Positions 46,483 to 54,941 of a stretch of DNA of 64,000 nucleotides are shown here, in pieces. The notes below the pieces were generated by a model. It ran no database searches, was not told the DNA's origin, and saw only the letters and a program-made list of their open reading frames with translations. The stretch comes from Acinetobacter courvalinii (GTDB lineage: Bacteria; Pseudomonadota; Gammaproteobacteria; Pseudomonadales; Moraxellaceae), in NCBI RefSeq assembly GCF_014635545.1, contig NZ_BMDA01000001.1, positions 574,739 through 638,738 of the forward strand, written 5' to 3'. Position 1 is the stretch's first letter, and each line of letters opens with the position of its first letter. Made by a program: the position numbers and the translations under genes.

Positions 46483-47733
46483 TTAAGAGTTCTGTGGATC
46501 ATATTGTTTTTCCTTGATAAACAGTGCCGGAATCACACCACAGATCAGGTAGGCTGCACCCATGACCACAAAACCCAAACCGATCGAACCGCCAGAGGCT
46601 AAAAAGCCGATGGTGGCTGGCGCAATTGCGGCACCTAAACGACCGACATTGTACGCACCGCCAATCGCGGTACCACGGATAGCAGTCGCGAAACTCTCAG
46701 TCATATAGGTTGCATTTACGCCGTATGGGATGCCATATAAGAAGCCGAATGTGACCAGTAAAAACAGAATATTGTCTGGAGAGTTATAAAACACAATCAG
46801 CGGGAGAAAAATCGCAGTGCCAATTGCCCCAAAGGCATAGGTAAAACGGCGACCCAGTTTATCTGCCATCATACCTGCCAGTACTTTACCCAGAATCATG
46901 GCAGTATAAGTGCCGACCATATACGTGGTCATTTCCTTAAACTTCATGCCCAGTTCACTTTCCAGATAGGACGGCATCCAGTTATTTACGCCGTAATAAC
47001 CGAACTGTAGGAAACCTGCGGTTAAAGCCCACAAAATAAACATGTTCCGATTGCGTTTATCTTGAAAGATCAGTTTGAAGGCAGAAGTTTTTTCGGTATT
47101 TGCTGGGGCATTTGACTGTTTTAAACGGGACTGCTGCCATGCTTCAGGTTCTGGAACAAGCAGATGCATCAATACGGCAATCATGACCGGAACAATCGCG
47201 ACATAAAACAGCATACGCCAGCCATGATCAGGAATAATCCAGCCAGCCAGAAGCGTTGCTACAATATATCCCACAGTCCAGCCAGCCTGTAAGGTGCCGA
47301 GTACAGTGGTGCGATAGCGGGTAGGAACATATTCTGCCATGAGGGTATTACAGGCAATATAAAGTGAACCCAGACCAAGTGAAGCAAAGAATCTTAATAT
47401 TCCGAATTGCATAAAGCTTTGGGTAAAACCCAAGCCACACGTTAATAGCGAAAAGGTGAGAATAGAAATCACAACGATGCGGACGCGTCCGAATTTATCG
47501 CATGCCCAGCCGCCAAAAATCCCGCCAATTGCCATACCTGCCAAGGTAAAACTACCCAGCATTCCAGCCTGAACCGAACTTAAGCCAAACTCTGCCTTGA
47601 TACTGTTTAAGCTATAAGACAGCAGCATCAAATCGGCACCATCGACCAGTAGAGCCAGAAAGGCAAAAATAAAAGCAATTTTCCAGGTGCGGGCCTGTAC
47701 AGCGGAAACGGGTGAGTTGTCGTGTGTAGCCAT
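46483..47733 (-). CDS. AAHS-family MFS transporter for an aromatic or dicarboxylic acid
   Basis: A 416-residue, 12-helix MFS protein of the aromatic acid:H+ symporter group. Landmarks are FLALLVDGADLMLLSYSL in helix 1, GGWACDKFGRVRI in the first cytoplasmic loop, and MADKLGRRFTYAFG in loop 8-9. It is a close paralogue of the DcaK-like transporter at 59633, which suggests a similar dicarboxylate substrate. It follows the acyl-CoA dehydrogenase gene on the same strand, 62 bases away, with a small hairpin between them. The substrate is inferred. Confidence 0.88.
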   Translation of the reverse strand: MATHDNSPVSAVQARTWKIAFIFAFLALLVDGADLMLLSYSLNSIKAEFGLSSVQAGMLGSFTLAGMAIGGIFGGWACDKFGRVRIVVISILTFSLLTCGLGFTQSFMQFGILRFFASLGLGSLYIACNTLMAEYVPTRYRTTVLGTLQAGWTVGYIVATLLAGWIIPDHGWRMLFYVAIVPVMIAVLMHLLVPEPEAWQQSRLKQSNAPANTEKTSAFKLIFQDKRNRNMFILWALTAGFLQFGYYGVNNWMPSYLESELGMKFKEMTTYMVGTYTAMILGKVLAGMMADKLGRRFTYAFGAIGTAIFLPLIVFYNSPDNILFLLVTFGFLYGIPYGVNATYMTESFATAIRGTAIGGAYNVGRLGAAIAPATIGFLASGGSIGLGFVVMGAAYLICGVIPALFIKEKQYDPQNS

Positions 47734-47760
47734 AATCCATTACCTACATTTGATTTTTAA

Positions 47761-47785
47761 AGCACCTTAAGTCGTTTAAAGTGCT
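47761..47785 (-). other. Intercistronic hairpin between acyl-CoA dehydrogenase and transporter genes
   Basis: A 10-base-pair stem (one G-U pair in the minus-strand transcript) with a 5-base loop separates the two cotranscribed genes. It may lower expression of the downstream transporter or stabilise the upstream message; it lacks a good T run. Confidence 0.35.
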
Positions 47786-47795
47786 GGGGAATTGA

Positions 47796-48947
47796 TTAAG
47801 AGGCCGCCCGGATCATGTTTCGGGCAATAATCATTTGTTGAATTTGCGTGGTACCTTCATATAAACGGAACAGGCGGACATCACGGTAAAAGCGTTCGAT
47901 GGCATACTCACTGATGTAGCCGGCGCCGCCATGAATCTGTACACAACGATCCGCCACGCGACCGCACATTTCAGTGGCAAACATTTTGGCGCAAGAGGCT
48001 TCTGTACTGACGTTTTGTCCGTGATCGCGTAAGCGTGCTGCATCCAGCACCATACATCGAGCTGCATAGATTTCGGCTTTAGAGTCAGCCAGCATGGCTT
48101 GAATCAGTTGAAATTCGGCAATCGGCTGACCAAACTGTTTACGCTCAATCGCGTAATTCAATGCATCATCCAGCATTCGTGTTGCTGCCCCGACACTGAG
48201 CGCTGCAATATGCAGTCGGCCTTTATCCAGAACTTTCATCGCCGTTTTAAAACCGATCCCTTCGATCCCACCAATCAATGCCGAAGCGGGTACGCGACAA
48301 TTTTCAAAAATCACATCACAGGTATGCGCACCTTTTTGTCCCATCTTTTTATCGCGTTTACCAAGAGAAATCCCCAGGGTGCTGCTGTCCACGATAAAGG
48401 CCGAAATACCACCTGCACCTTTAATATCCGGACTGGTTCGCGCCATCACTGTAAATACACCTGCATGCGGCGCATTGGTAATAAAGCGTTTGGTTCCATT
48501 TAAGACATAGCAATCGCCGTCTTTAACTGCAGTTGTTTTTAGGGCGGCAGCATCCGAGCCGGCCTCCGGTTCAGTCAAGCAAAAAGAGCCGATCACTTCA
48601 CCGCGTGCTAAACGGGGTAAGAAAGAAGATTTTTGTGCTTCAGTCCCATCAATAATGAGTCCACTAGAACCAATGCCATTATTCGTTCCAATAAAAGAAC
48701 GAAAGGCAGGAGAGGTACGACCAAGTTCGAAGGCGATATAGACTTCTTCTTCCATGGTCAGCCCAAGTCCGTCGTATTCTTCTGGAATGGTTAAACCGAA
48801 TAATCCGAGAGCTTTCATTTGCTCAACGATATCTTCAGGAATTTCATCCGTTTCAGCGACTTCATTCTCATGAGGAATCAAAACACCTTCAACAAATTGC
48901 CGAATCATATCGACCAGCTGGTTCAGCGTTTCCTGATCACGAATCAT
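47796..48947 (-). CDS. Acyl-CoA dehydrogenase, DcaA paralogue
   Basis: A 383-residue FAD-dependent acyl-CoA dehydrogenase. ATG 48947 follows AAAGGA by 7 bases and gives the same length as the paralogue at 58420; the frame is open further upstream but unsupported. Seen: GSFCLTEPEAGSDAAALKTTA at the flavin/substrate site, AERKQFG-like segment IERKQFGQPI, and the catalytic Glu364 in RLYEGTTQIQQ. It introduces the 2,3 double bond into an acyl-CoA. It resembles DcaA so closely that a dicarboxylyl-CoA substrate is likely. It is divergent from the class III CoA-transferase gene, with two palindromes between them. Confidence 0.92.
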   Translation of the reverse strand: MIRDQETLNQLVDMIRQFVEGVLIPHENEVAETDEIPEDIVEQMKALGLFGLTIPEEYDGLGLTMEEEVYIAFELGRTSPAFRSFIGTNNGIGSSGLIIDGTEAQKSSFLPRLARGEVIGSFCLTEPEAGSDAAALKTTAVKDGDCYVLNGTKRFITNAPHAGVFTVMARTSPDIKGAGGISAFIVDSSTLGISLGKRDKKMGQKGAHTCDVIFENCRVPASALIGGIEGIGFKTAMKVLDKGRLHIAALSVGAATRMLDDALNYAIERKQFGQPIAEFQLIQAMLADSKAEIYAARCMVLDAARLRDHGQNVSTEASCAKMFATEMCGRVADRCVQIHGGAGYISEYAIERFYRDVRLFRLYEGTTQIQQMIIARNMIRAAS

Positions 48948-49062
48948 AGTCATATCCTTTGTACATACAGCTAAAAACAGCCATACGGTGTTCGTAAAAT
49001 CATCAATATTGATGCGATAGTAATCAAAGAAAAGCCGCAAAACAATATATTTTGAAAATAAA

Positions 49063-49077
49063 TTTCGCAATGCGATA
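49063..49077. promoter_or_regulatory. IclR-type operator, leftward promoter side
   Basis: TTTCGCAATGCGATA contains the perfect palindrome TCGCAATGCGA (49065-49075). It sits about 116 bases before the acyl-CoA dehydrogenase start, near a TATAAA-type -10 on the minus strand. Confidence 0.6.
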
Positions 49078-49206
49078 TATTATTTATATTTTGTTTTTTC
49101 TAATCTGTTGATTTAATTCATCTATATTTATTGGAAATTAATCATATTTTTTAATGAAAAATTAGGGTTTGATTTTTATAAATCTTGTTTGTATATTAAA
49201 AATATA

Positions 49207-49221
49207 TATCGCTATGCGAAA
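49207..49221. promoter_or_regulatory. IclR-type operator, rightward promoter side
   Basis: TATCGCTATGCGAAA matches the other sites of this region in both half-sites. It lies 55 bases before the CoA-transferase start and just downstream of the candidate -10, a position that fits repression. Confidence 0.6.
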
Positions 49222-49275
49222 CTTTGTTAAATAAGTTTTCATCTGGGAAATAAGCTGTAAATTGAAGGGATAAAC

Positions 49276-50493
49276 ATGGGTGCTTTAAATGGAATTCGTG
49301 TACTTGATTTGAGTCGGGTGCTGGCTGGACCGTGGTGTGGCCAGATACTTGCTGATCTGGGTGCAGAAGTGATCAAGGTAGAACGGCCAAGGCTTGGAGA
49401 TGATACCCGGTCTTGGGGACCACCCTGGATGAAGGATAATTCAGGACAAGACACGCAAGAGGCAGCTTATTATCAGTCGACCAACCGGAACAAGCTCTCG
49501 GTGGCGATTGATATTGCCAGCCCTGAAGGACAGGAGCTGATCAAGGCTTTAATTCAGGATAGCGATGTTGTCATTGAAAACTATAAGGCGGGTTCACTAA
49601 AAAAATATGGTTTGGACTATGAGTCTTTAGCTGCTATTAACCCTGAACTGGTGTATTGCTCGATTACTGGTTTTGGACAAACTGGCCCGCGAGCAGAAGA
49701 GCCTGGTTATGATTTTATTATCCAGGGCATGGGCGGGTTAATGTCCATCACTGGTGAAAAGGATGATTTGCCGGGTGGCGGTCCGCAAAAAGTCGGGGTG
49801 GCATTTTCGGATCTGGCGACCGGGCTTTATTCAACCATTGCCATTCAGGCTGCGTTGCTTAACCGCCATCAGACTGGTTTGGGGCAGTATATTGATATGG
49901 CGCTGCTTGACGTGCAAATTGCCACCATGGCCAATCAGGGCATGAATTATCTTTCATCCGGAAATATCCCCAAGCGTTATGGTAATGCACACGCCAATAT
50001 CGTGCCTTATCAAGTGTTTAAAGCTGCTGATCGGGAGTTTATTATTGCCTGTGGCAATGATACCCAGTTTATTCAGTTATGTAGCAGTATCGGTTTAGCT
50101 GATTTACCGAATGATCCCCGGTTTCGACGCAATGCCGATCGTATCCGCTATCGTGAGGAAATCATCGGAATTTTATCCAAGCATTTTTTAAGCAAGAGCG
50201 CCGATGATTGGGTTGCTGCCATTCATGCCGCCAAAGTTCCGGTGGGTGTGATCAATAATCTGGAGCAGGCCTTTCAGGAGCCACAGGTGCAGGCAAGGGA
50301 AATGCTGGTTGAAATGCAGCATCCGCAACGCGAAAAGCTGACCGTGATTGGATCGCCGATTAAACTTTCAAGAACGCCAGTCGAGTATAAAACTGCACCG
50401 CCTTTATTGGGGCAACATACCGATACGATTCTCAGCCGGATACTTTCACCGGAAAAACTGCAGCAACTCAAGCTGAAAGGGATTGTTGGATAA
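49276..50493 (+). CDS. CaiB/BaiF-type (class III) CoA-transferase
   Basis: A 405-residue class III CoA-transferase. The N-terminal GIRVLDLSRVLAGPWCGQILADLGAEVIKVE is diagnostic and the active-site aspartate is Asp207 in GQYIDMALLDVQ. Such enzymes move CoA from a donor such as succinyl-CoA to a carboxylic acid. Human SUGCT and bacterial glutarate CoA-transferases belong to the same group, so a short dicarboxylate is a reasonable substrate here, next to a DcaA-like dehydrogenase. This would be an activation route separate from the DcaIJ (class I) enzyme further on. The substrate is inferred. Confidence 0.9.
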   Translation: MGALNGIRVLDLSRVLAGPWCGQILADLGAEVIKVERPRLGDDTRSWGPPWMKDNSGQDTQEAAYYQSTNRNKLSVAIDIASPEGQELIKALIQDSDVVIENYKAGSLKKYGLDYESLAAINPELVYCSITGFGQTGPRAEEPGYDFIIQGMGGLMSITGEKDDLPGGGPQKVGVAFSDLATGLYSTIAIQAALLNRHQTGLGQYIDMALLDVQIATMANQGMNYLSSGNIPKRYGNAHANIVPYQVFKAADREFIIACGNDTQFIQLCSSIGLADLPNDPRFRRNADRIRYREEIIGILSKHFLSKSADDWVAAIHAAKVPVGVINNLEQAFQEPQVQAREMLVEMQHPQREKLTVIGSPIKLSRTPVEYKTAPPLLGQHTDTILSRILSPEKLQQLKLKGIVG

Positions 50494-50611
50494 AGCATGC
50501 ACCTATGTCAAAATGCATCTGTATTTTGGCATGGGCTGTAGATGACCATTATTTTAATTGCCCGGATAAAGCAGAAAATGCTTTTCACTGTTTATTATAG
50601 AAAAAATAGAT

Positions 50612-50632
50612 TATAATTTTCGCAGTGCGAAA
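50612..50632 (+). promoter_or_regulatory. Promoter -10 with adjoining IclR-type operator before the first iclR gene
   Basis: TATAAT at 50612-50617 is directly followed by TTTCGCAGTGCGAAA (50618-50632), a perfect 15-base palindrome. The operator would cover the transcription start, pointing to autorepression of the IclR gene that begins at 50656. Confidence 0.65.
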
Positions 50633-50655
50633 TAAAGAAGTAGATTGGTAGAATC

Positions 50656-51501
50656 ATGAATGATGCCGTAGATGCAGAACAAACAGAAAAATTATTAGCG
50701 CCTTTAAGGCATGAACTATTGCATCCGATTGAAGACATGCAGGATGAAAATGACCGTCAATTTATCACGGCTTTAGCCCGCGGTTTAGAACTGCTACGTT
50801 GCTTTACCCCCAAGCATCAACATCTGGGCAATCAGGAACTGGCGCAGATGACGGGTTTACCCAAGCCAACCATTACCCGTTTAACCCATACCTTATCGCG
50901 TTTGGGCTATATCAAGCAGGTGCCAAATTCAAGTAAATTCCAGCTCTCGGTGGGGGTATTGGCTTTTGGTTATTCCATGTTGTCCAATGTGTCGATCCGC
51001 TCAATTGCACATCCCTATATGAAAAATCTGGCGGACTATGCCGGTGCTGCAGTTGCCATGGCTACACGTGATCGCCTGAATATGATCTATCTGGATGTGG
51101 TACAGGGCAAAGGCAATATGACCATGCGCCGTCAGGTGGGGACTTACTTACCTATTCATCTGAGTTCAATGGGACGTGCCTGTCTGGCCGCCATGCCAGA
51201 AGATGAACGGGAGTTTTTGCTGGATGCGATTCGTAGCAAGCATAAAGAGGACTGGATCAAGATTAACCGCGATCTGGATAAGGCCTTTAAGGATTATCAG
51301 GACTTTGGCTATTGTTTTTCCGTAGGTGAATGGCATAAGGATGTCAACTCGGTCGCTGTGCCCTTGGTTCATGAACAGCATGGTTTGCTGGTGTTTAACT
51401 GTGGCGGGCCAAGCTTTATCATGAACCGTGAAAAACTTGAGGAAGATATTGCACCGCGTTTATTACATATGGTGAATAATATCCGTACCGAGATTAGTTA
51501 A
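50656..51501 (+). CDS. IclR-family regulator (PcaU/PobR-like), first copy
   Basis: A 281-residue IclR-type regulator. The N-terminal winged helix reads NQELAQMTGLPKPTITRLTHTLSRLGYI, and the effector domain begins after about residue 110 (SSMGRACLAAMP, FGYCFSVGEWHKDVNSVAVP, LLVFNCGGP). It resembles the Acinetobacter PcaU/PobR/DcaR-type regulators that respond to aromatic or dicarboxylic acids. It follows the CoA-transferase gene on the same strand with a 162-base gap that contains its own promoter and operator. It probably controls the divergent CoA-transferase/dehydrogenase module. Confidence 0.9.
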   Translation: MNDAVDAEQTEKLLAPLRHELLHPIEDMQDENDRQFITALARGLELLRCFTPKHQHLGNQELAQMTGLPKPTITRLTHTLSRLGYIKQVPNSSKFQLSVGVLAFGYSMLSNVSIRSIAHPYMKNLADYAGAAVAMATRDRLNMIYLDVVQGKGNMTMRRQVGTYLPIHLSSMGRACLAAMPEDEREFLLDAIRSKHKEDWIKINRDLDKAFKDYQDFGYCFSVGEWHKDVNSVAVPLVHEQHGLLVFNCGGPSFIMNREKLEEDIAPRLLHMVNNIRTEIS

Positions 51502-51515
51502 GTCTTATTGTTTTA

Positions 51516-51547
51516 AAAAGCCAGCATCAATCACTATGCTGGCTTTT
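51516..51547. terminator. Bidirectional terminator between iclR and MFS gene
   Basis: A perfect 12-base-pair stem AAAAGCCAGCAT/ATGCTGGCTTTT with an 8-base loop lies between the convergent genes and overlaps the last codons of the MFS gene. T and A runs on the two sides suit both directions. Confidence 0.85.
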
Positions 51548-52702
51548 GGCATCCCGAATACAGAAAAATAAACATAAAACCGCAAAAACAAGTCCCAGAA
51601 TACAAACGCCTGTCCAGCCAAAATGTTTCCAGGCATAACTTCCAGCCGTAGTACCGAGCGCTCCACCTGCAAAATACCCCGTCATATACAGCGCATTAAA
51701 GCGTGAACGTAATTCCTGATTCAGCTTGAATACAATGCTCTGGTTGGTGACATGAACAGCCGATAGTGCTGCGTAGAGCAGAAGTAAGCCAAGGACATAA
51801 AAGAGAAAATGATAGGGAAGCAGGAGAAAGAACAGCCAGCTTAAAATCAGGCCAAGACCACAATAAACCGAAATTTTATGGACATAGCCCTGATCAATAA
51901 ACTTGCCTGAAAAATTGGCAATAAAGGTTCCCAGAATACCGACAAACCCAAATAAACCAATACTAAAATCACTAAAAAAATAGGGTGCAGGCGCCAACAG
52001 CAGCGACATGGTGGTAAAAATCAGGCTGACACAGGCAAAAGTACACCCCCCGATATAGGTGCGTGTTCTAAGGCGAGGACTATTGAGAAAAATCTGTGGC
52101 AGTGAACGTATGCTGGAAAGATAGTTCTCGGATTTGGTTGGGGGAAACAATCCGATATTACGGTACAGGATAATCGCAATGGCCAGTAACAGAAATCCAC
52201 TCAGCAGGTAAATTACATGCCAGTCAAACAGGGTAGACATCAGCCCGGAAAGGGAACGCGCCAGTAAAACCCCCATCATCAGGCCACTGAGCAGGAAGCC
52301 CACTACACGTCCGCTCTGCTGGATCGGAACCAGACTGGCGGCAAGAGGTAATAACAGCTGTGCCGAGCTGGAGAACAGGCCGGTAATGATGGTTCCCAAG
52401 ATTAAAAGATAAATATTAGTGGCAAAACCACTGAGAATCAGTCCAAATGCTGCCAGTAACATAAAGCTAAACAGCAGTTTACGTTTTTCCAGAATATCGC
52501 CTAAAGGCATCAGGAACAGCAAACCACAGGCATAGGTAATCTGCGCCAGCGTGGGCACCCAGGCCGTGGTGGTTTCATCCAGACTCATGCTCAGGCCAAT
52601 CGAATGAATTAAGGGCTGGCTAAAATAATTGCCGCCGGTACAGATACCTGCTGCAATTGCCATCAGGATGATGGTCGGGGTATAGAGTGCATTTTTCATC
52701 AT
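51527..52702 (-). CDS. MFS transporter (YnfM/sugar-efflux-like)
   Basis: A 391-residue, 12-helix MFS protein. The start could be ATG 52702, ATG 52699 or GTG 52714; none has a clear ribosome-binding site. The N-terminal AAGICTGGNYFSQPLIHSIG and PLGDILEKRKLL are typical of a DHA1-like family, and the partial gene at the right end of the window (63658 onward) is clearly related. Between two IclR genes of an acid-catabolism locus it may export or import a pathway acid or an inhibitory analogue, but nothing in the sequence fixes the substrate. Confidence 0.85.
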   Translation of the reverse strand: MMKNALYTPTIILMAIAAGICTGGNYFSQPLIHSIGLSMSLDETTTAWVPTLAQITYACGLLFLMPLGDILEKRKLLFSFMLLAAFGLILSGFATNIYLLILGTIITGLFSSSAQLLLPLAASLVPIQQSGRVVGFLLSGLMMGVLLARSLSGLMSTLFDWHVIYLLSGFLLLAIAIILYRNIGLFPPTKSENYLSSIRSLPQIFLNSPRLRTRTYIGGCTFACVSLIFTTMSLLLAPAPYFFSDFSIGLFGFVGILGTFIANFSGKFIDQGYVHKISVYCGLGLILSWLFFLLLPYHFLFYVLGLLLLYAALSAVHVTNQSIVFKLNQELRSRFNALYMTGYFAGGALGTTAGSYAWKHFGWTGVCILGLVFAVLCLFFCIRDAKSQHSD

Positions 52703-52771
52703 GTCTATTGTCACAATGAAATTGGCATTTTAATCCTCAACCATGATCAGGCATCGCTCAATCTGGCTGTA

Positions 52772-53614
52772 TTAATGTGTTTCACTCAAGGCATCTTGAA
52801 TGTTATGTACCATATGGATTAAACGTGGTCCAATTTCACCTTCGAGTTTTTCCGGATTTAAATGGAAACTTGGTGCGCCGCAGTTAAACACATAAAGACC
52901 GTGTTTCGAGCTGACCAGAGGCACAGCGACCGAGTTCACTTCTTTATGCCATTCGCCTAGAGACAGGCAGTAGCCATAATCCTGATAATCACGGAATGCC
53001 CGTTCCAGAGAACGTTTGATTGCAGGCCAGTTTTCAGGATTTTTCTGTTTAAGCGCATCAAGTAAAAAATTACGTTCACGTTCAGGAGTTGCGGCTAAAC
53101 AAGCCCGTCCCATCGAACTACTGTGCAGGGGTAAGGTTGATCCGATCGGGCGACGCATATTTAATGCAGTTTCGGTCTGGACCACATCGATATACACCAT
53201 ATTCAGGCGGTCACGTGTGGCCATGGCCACAGGCGCCTGAACGTACTGGCTCATCTCTTCCATATATTGATGCGCAATATTACGGATAGAGATATTGGAC
53301 AGGGCGGCATAACCGAGAGATAAAACCCCAATATCCAGTGTATATTTGGTTGAGCCAGGCAATTGTTTCAAATAACCCAATGACACCAAAGTATTGGTAA
53401 TACGGGCAATGGTGGGTTTGGGTAAACCGGTCATCTTGGCCAGTTCCTGATTTCCCAGCACTTGATTGTTGACCGAAAAACAGCGTAACAGTTCTAAACC
53501 ACGTGCCAGAGAAGCGATAAATTGCGGATTATTTTCCCGATGAATATGTGAAATCGGATCTAGGCGTATCTCATCAAAGTTTATGGGTTGTTCAGTTTCA
53601 GGATTCTGAGACAT
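52772..53614 (-). CDS. IclR-family regulator (PcaU/PobR-like), second copy
   Basis: A 280-residue close paralogue of the regulator at 50656, with winged helix NQELAKMTGLPKPTIARITNTLVSLGYL and the matching effector domain (SSMGRACLAATP, YGYCLSLGEWHKEVNSVAVP). The start used is ATG 53614, as the paralogue begins at a similar point; the open frame extends to 53719 through the promoter. It lies next to the dca thiolase gene (108 bases apart, both minus strand), so it is the natural candidate for a dca activator, equivalent to DcaR. Recognition helices of the two copies are nearly identical, implying overlapping operators. Confidence 0.9.
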   Translation of the reverse strand: MSQNPETEQPINFDEIRLDPISHIHRENNPQFIASLARGLELLRCFSVNNQVLGNQELAKMTGLPKPTIARITNTLVSLGYLKQLPGSTKYTLDIGVLSLGYAALSNISIRNIAHQYMEEMSQYVQAPVAMATRDRLNMVYIDVVQTETALNMRRPIGSTLPLHSSSMGRACLAATPERERNFLLDALKQKNPENWPAIKRSLERAFRDYQDYGYCLSLGEWHKEVNSVAVPLVSSKHGLYVFNCGAPSFHLNPEKLEGEIGPRLIHMVHNIQDALSETH

Positions 53615-53654
53615 TCGATACTCAAATATAATAAAGCAATAGCTTGTCATTATA

Positions 53655-53669
53655 TTTCGCTCTGCAAAA
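53655..53669 (-). promoter_or_regulatory. IclR-type operator before the second iclR gene
   Basis: TTTCGCTCTGCAAAA matches the sites at 49063, 49207 and 50618, with one half-site change. On the minus strand it is immediately followed by TATAAT, so it would overlap the core promoter of the regulator. Confidence 0.5.
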
Positions 53670-53721
53670 TAAATCCATTCATCACTGTGTCGTTGTGATG
53701 AATGGAGTGTCAATGACATGA

Positions 53722-54927
53722 TTATGAAACGTTTTCAATCACCATCGCTAGACCTTGTCCGACACCTATACATAGGCTGACCACAGCATATTTCTTGTTA
53801 CGGCGTATCAGTTCACGTGAAACTGTTAGGGCAAGACGGGCACCAGAAGCGCCGAGTGGATGACCAACAGCAATCGCACCTCCGTTCGGATTGACACGTG
53901 GATCATTAAAATCAACATTCAAGCCTTTTAAACAAGATAAAACTTGAGAGGCAAAAGCTTCATTGATTTCAATAATATCCATGTCATCTAAAGTAAGCCC
54001 TGCACGCGCAACTGCTTTTTTAATCGCTTCGATCGGACCTGCACCCATAATGCGTGGCTCAATCCCGGCCGCTGCTGCTGACAAGATTTTTGCCATTGGT
54101 TTTAGGCCATATTTTTGACCTGCTGCTTCTGAACCAATCAACAGAGCTGCTGCACCATCATTAATCCCTGATGCATTACCCGCAGTCACTACGCCACCTT
54201 CAAACAGCGGTTTTAGTTTGGTGAGGGCTTCAACCGTAGAGCTTGGGCGAGGATGTTCATCTTCTGAAACCAGTTTAGGCGGTAATTTTTTACCCTGAAA
54301 TACCTCAATCGGCGTAATTTCATCGGCAAAGAAACCTTCTTGTTTGGCTTTTTGATATTTGGCTTGAGATTGGGCCGCAAACAGATCGGCCTGTTCACGG
54401 CTAATACCAAACTCGACCGCGACATTATCACCGGTTTCCGGCATTGAATGGCCGCCGTACTGGGCCGTAATCTTTTTATTGGGAAAACGAGAGCCAATGG
54501 TGGTGTCATAAAGTTTAGCATCACGGCTATAAGCACTTTCCGCTTTGCCCATGACAAAAGGTGCACGTGACATACTTTCTACACCACCTGCGATATACAG
54601 ATCGCCTTCACCACAAGTAATGGCACGTGCCGAGTCAATTACGGCACCTAAACCACTGGCACATAAGCGGTTGACTGTCTGGCCCGGCACAGTGACAGGT
54701 AGGCCTGCCAGTAATAGCGCATTTCGTGCAACGTTACGGCTATCTTCACCCGCCTGATTGGTATCACCTAAAATCACATCTTCAATATCAGCACCCGGAA
54801 CACCAGTTTTTTCTAGCAACTTTTGAATGACTGTTGCGGCTAAATCATCAGGACGAATGGAGGCAAGTTCACCGGCATGACGGCCAAAGGGACTACGTAA
54901 ACCCTCATAGATATAGGCATTTAACAT
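53722..54927 (-). CDS. dcaF: 3-oxoadipyl-CoA thiolase of dicarboxylate beta-oxidation
   Basis: A 401-residue thiolase from ATG 54927, with AAGGA 10 bases upstream. Catalytic residues are in place: Cys89 in NRLCASGLGA, His356 in GHPLGASGAR and Cys386 in CIGVGQG, the last in the form usual for 3-oxoadipyl-CoA thiolases (PcaF/PaaJ/DcaF). It cleaves 3-oxoacyl-CoA to acetyl-CoA and a CoA ester shortened by two carbons, for adipate giving succinyl-CoA. It is the last gene of the minus-strand dca operon, 14 bases after dcaH. Confidence 0.92.
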   Translation of the reverse strand: MLNAYIYEGLRSPFGRHAGELASIRPDDLAATVIQKLLEKTGVPGADIEDVILGDTNQAGEDSRNVARNALLLAGLPVTVPGQTVNRLCASGLGAVIDSARAITCGEGDLYIAGGVESMSRAPFVMGKAESAYSRDAKLYDTTIGSRFPNKKITAQYGGHSMPETGDNVAVEFGISREQADLFAAQSQAKYQKAKQEGFFADEITPIEVFQGKKLPPKLVSEDEHPRPSSTVEALTKLKPLFEGGVVTAGNASGINDGAAALLIGSEAAGQKYGLKPMAKILSAAAAGIEPRIMGAGPIEAIKKAVARAGLTLDDMDIIEINEAFASQVLSCLKGLNVDFNDPRVNPNGGAIAVGHPLGASGARLALTVSRELIRRNKKYAVVSLCIGVGQGLAMVIENVS

Positions 54928-54941
54928 GGAGAAATTCCTTT

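Larger units (their letters stand above)
48948..49275. other. Divergent promoter region with two IclR-type palindromes
   Basis: The 328-base, very AT-rich gap between the acyl-CoA dehydrogenase and CoA-transferase genes has no gene. It holds two related palindromes, one near each gene, each next to a plausible -10 element of the promoter reading away from the centre. A -35 TTTGAT (49168-49173) and -10 TATATT (49192-49197) are candidates for the rightward promoter. Confidence 0.6.
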
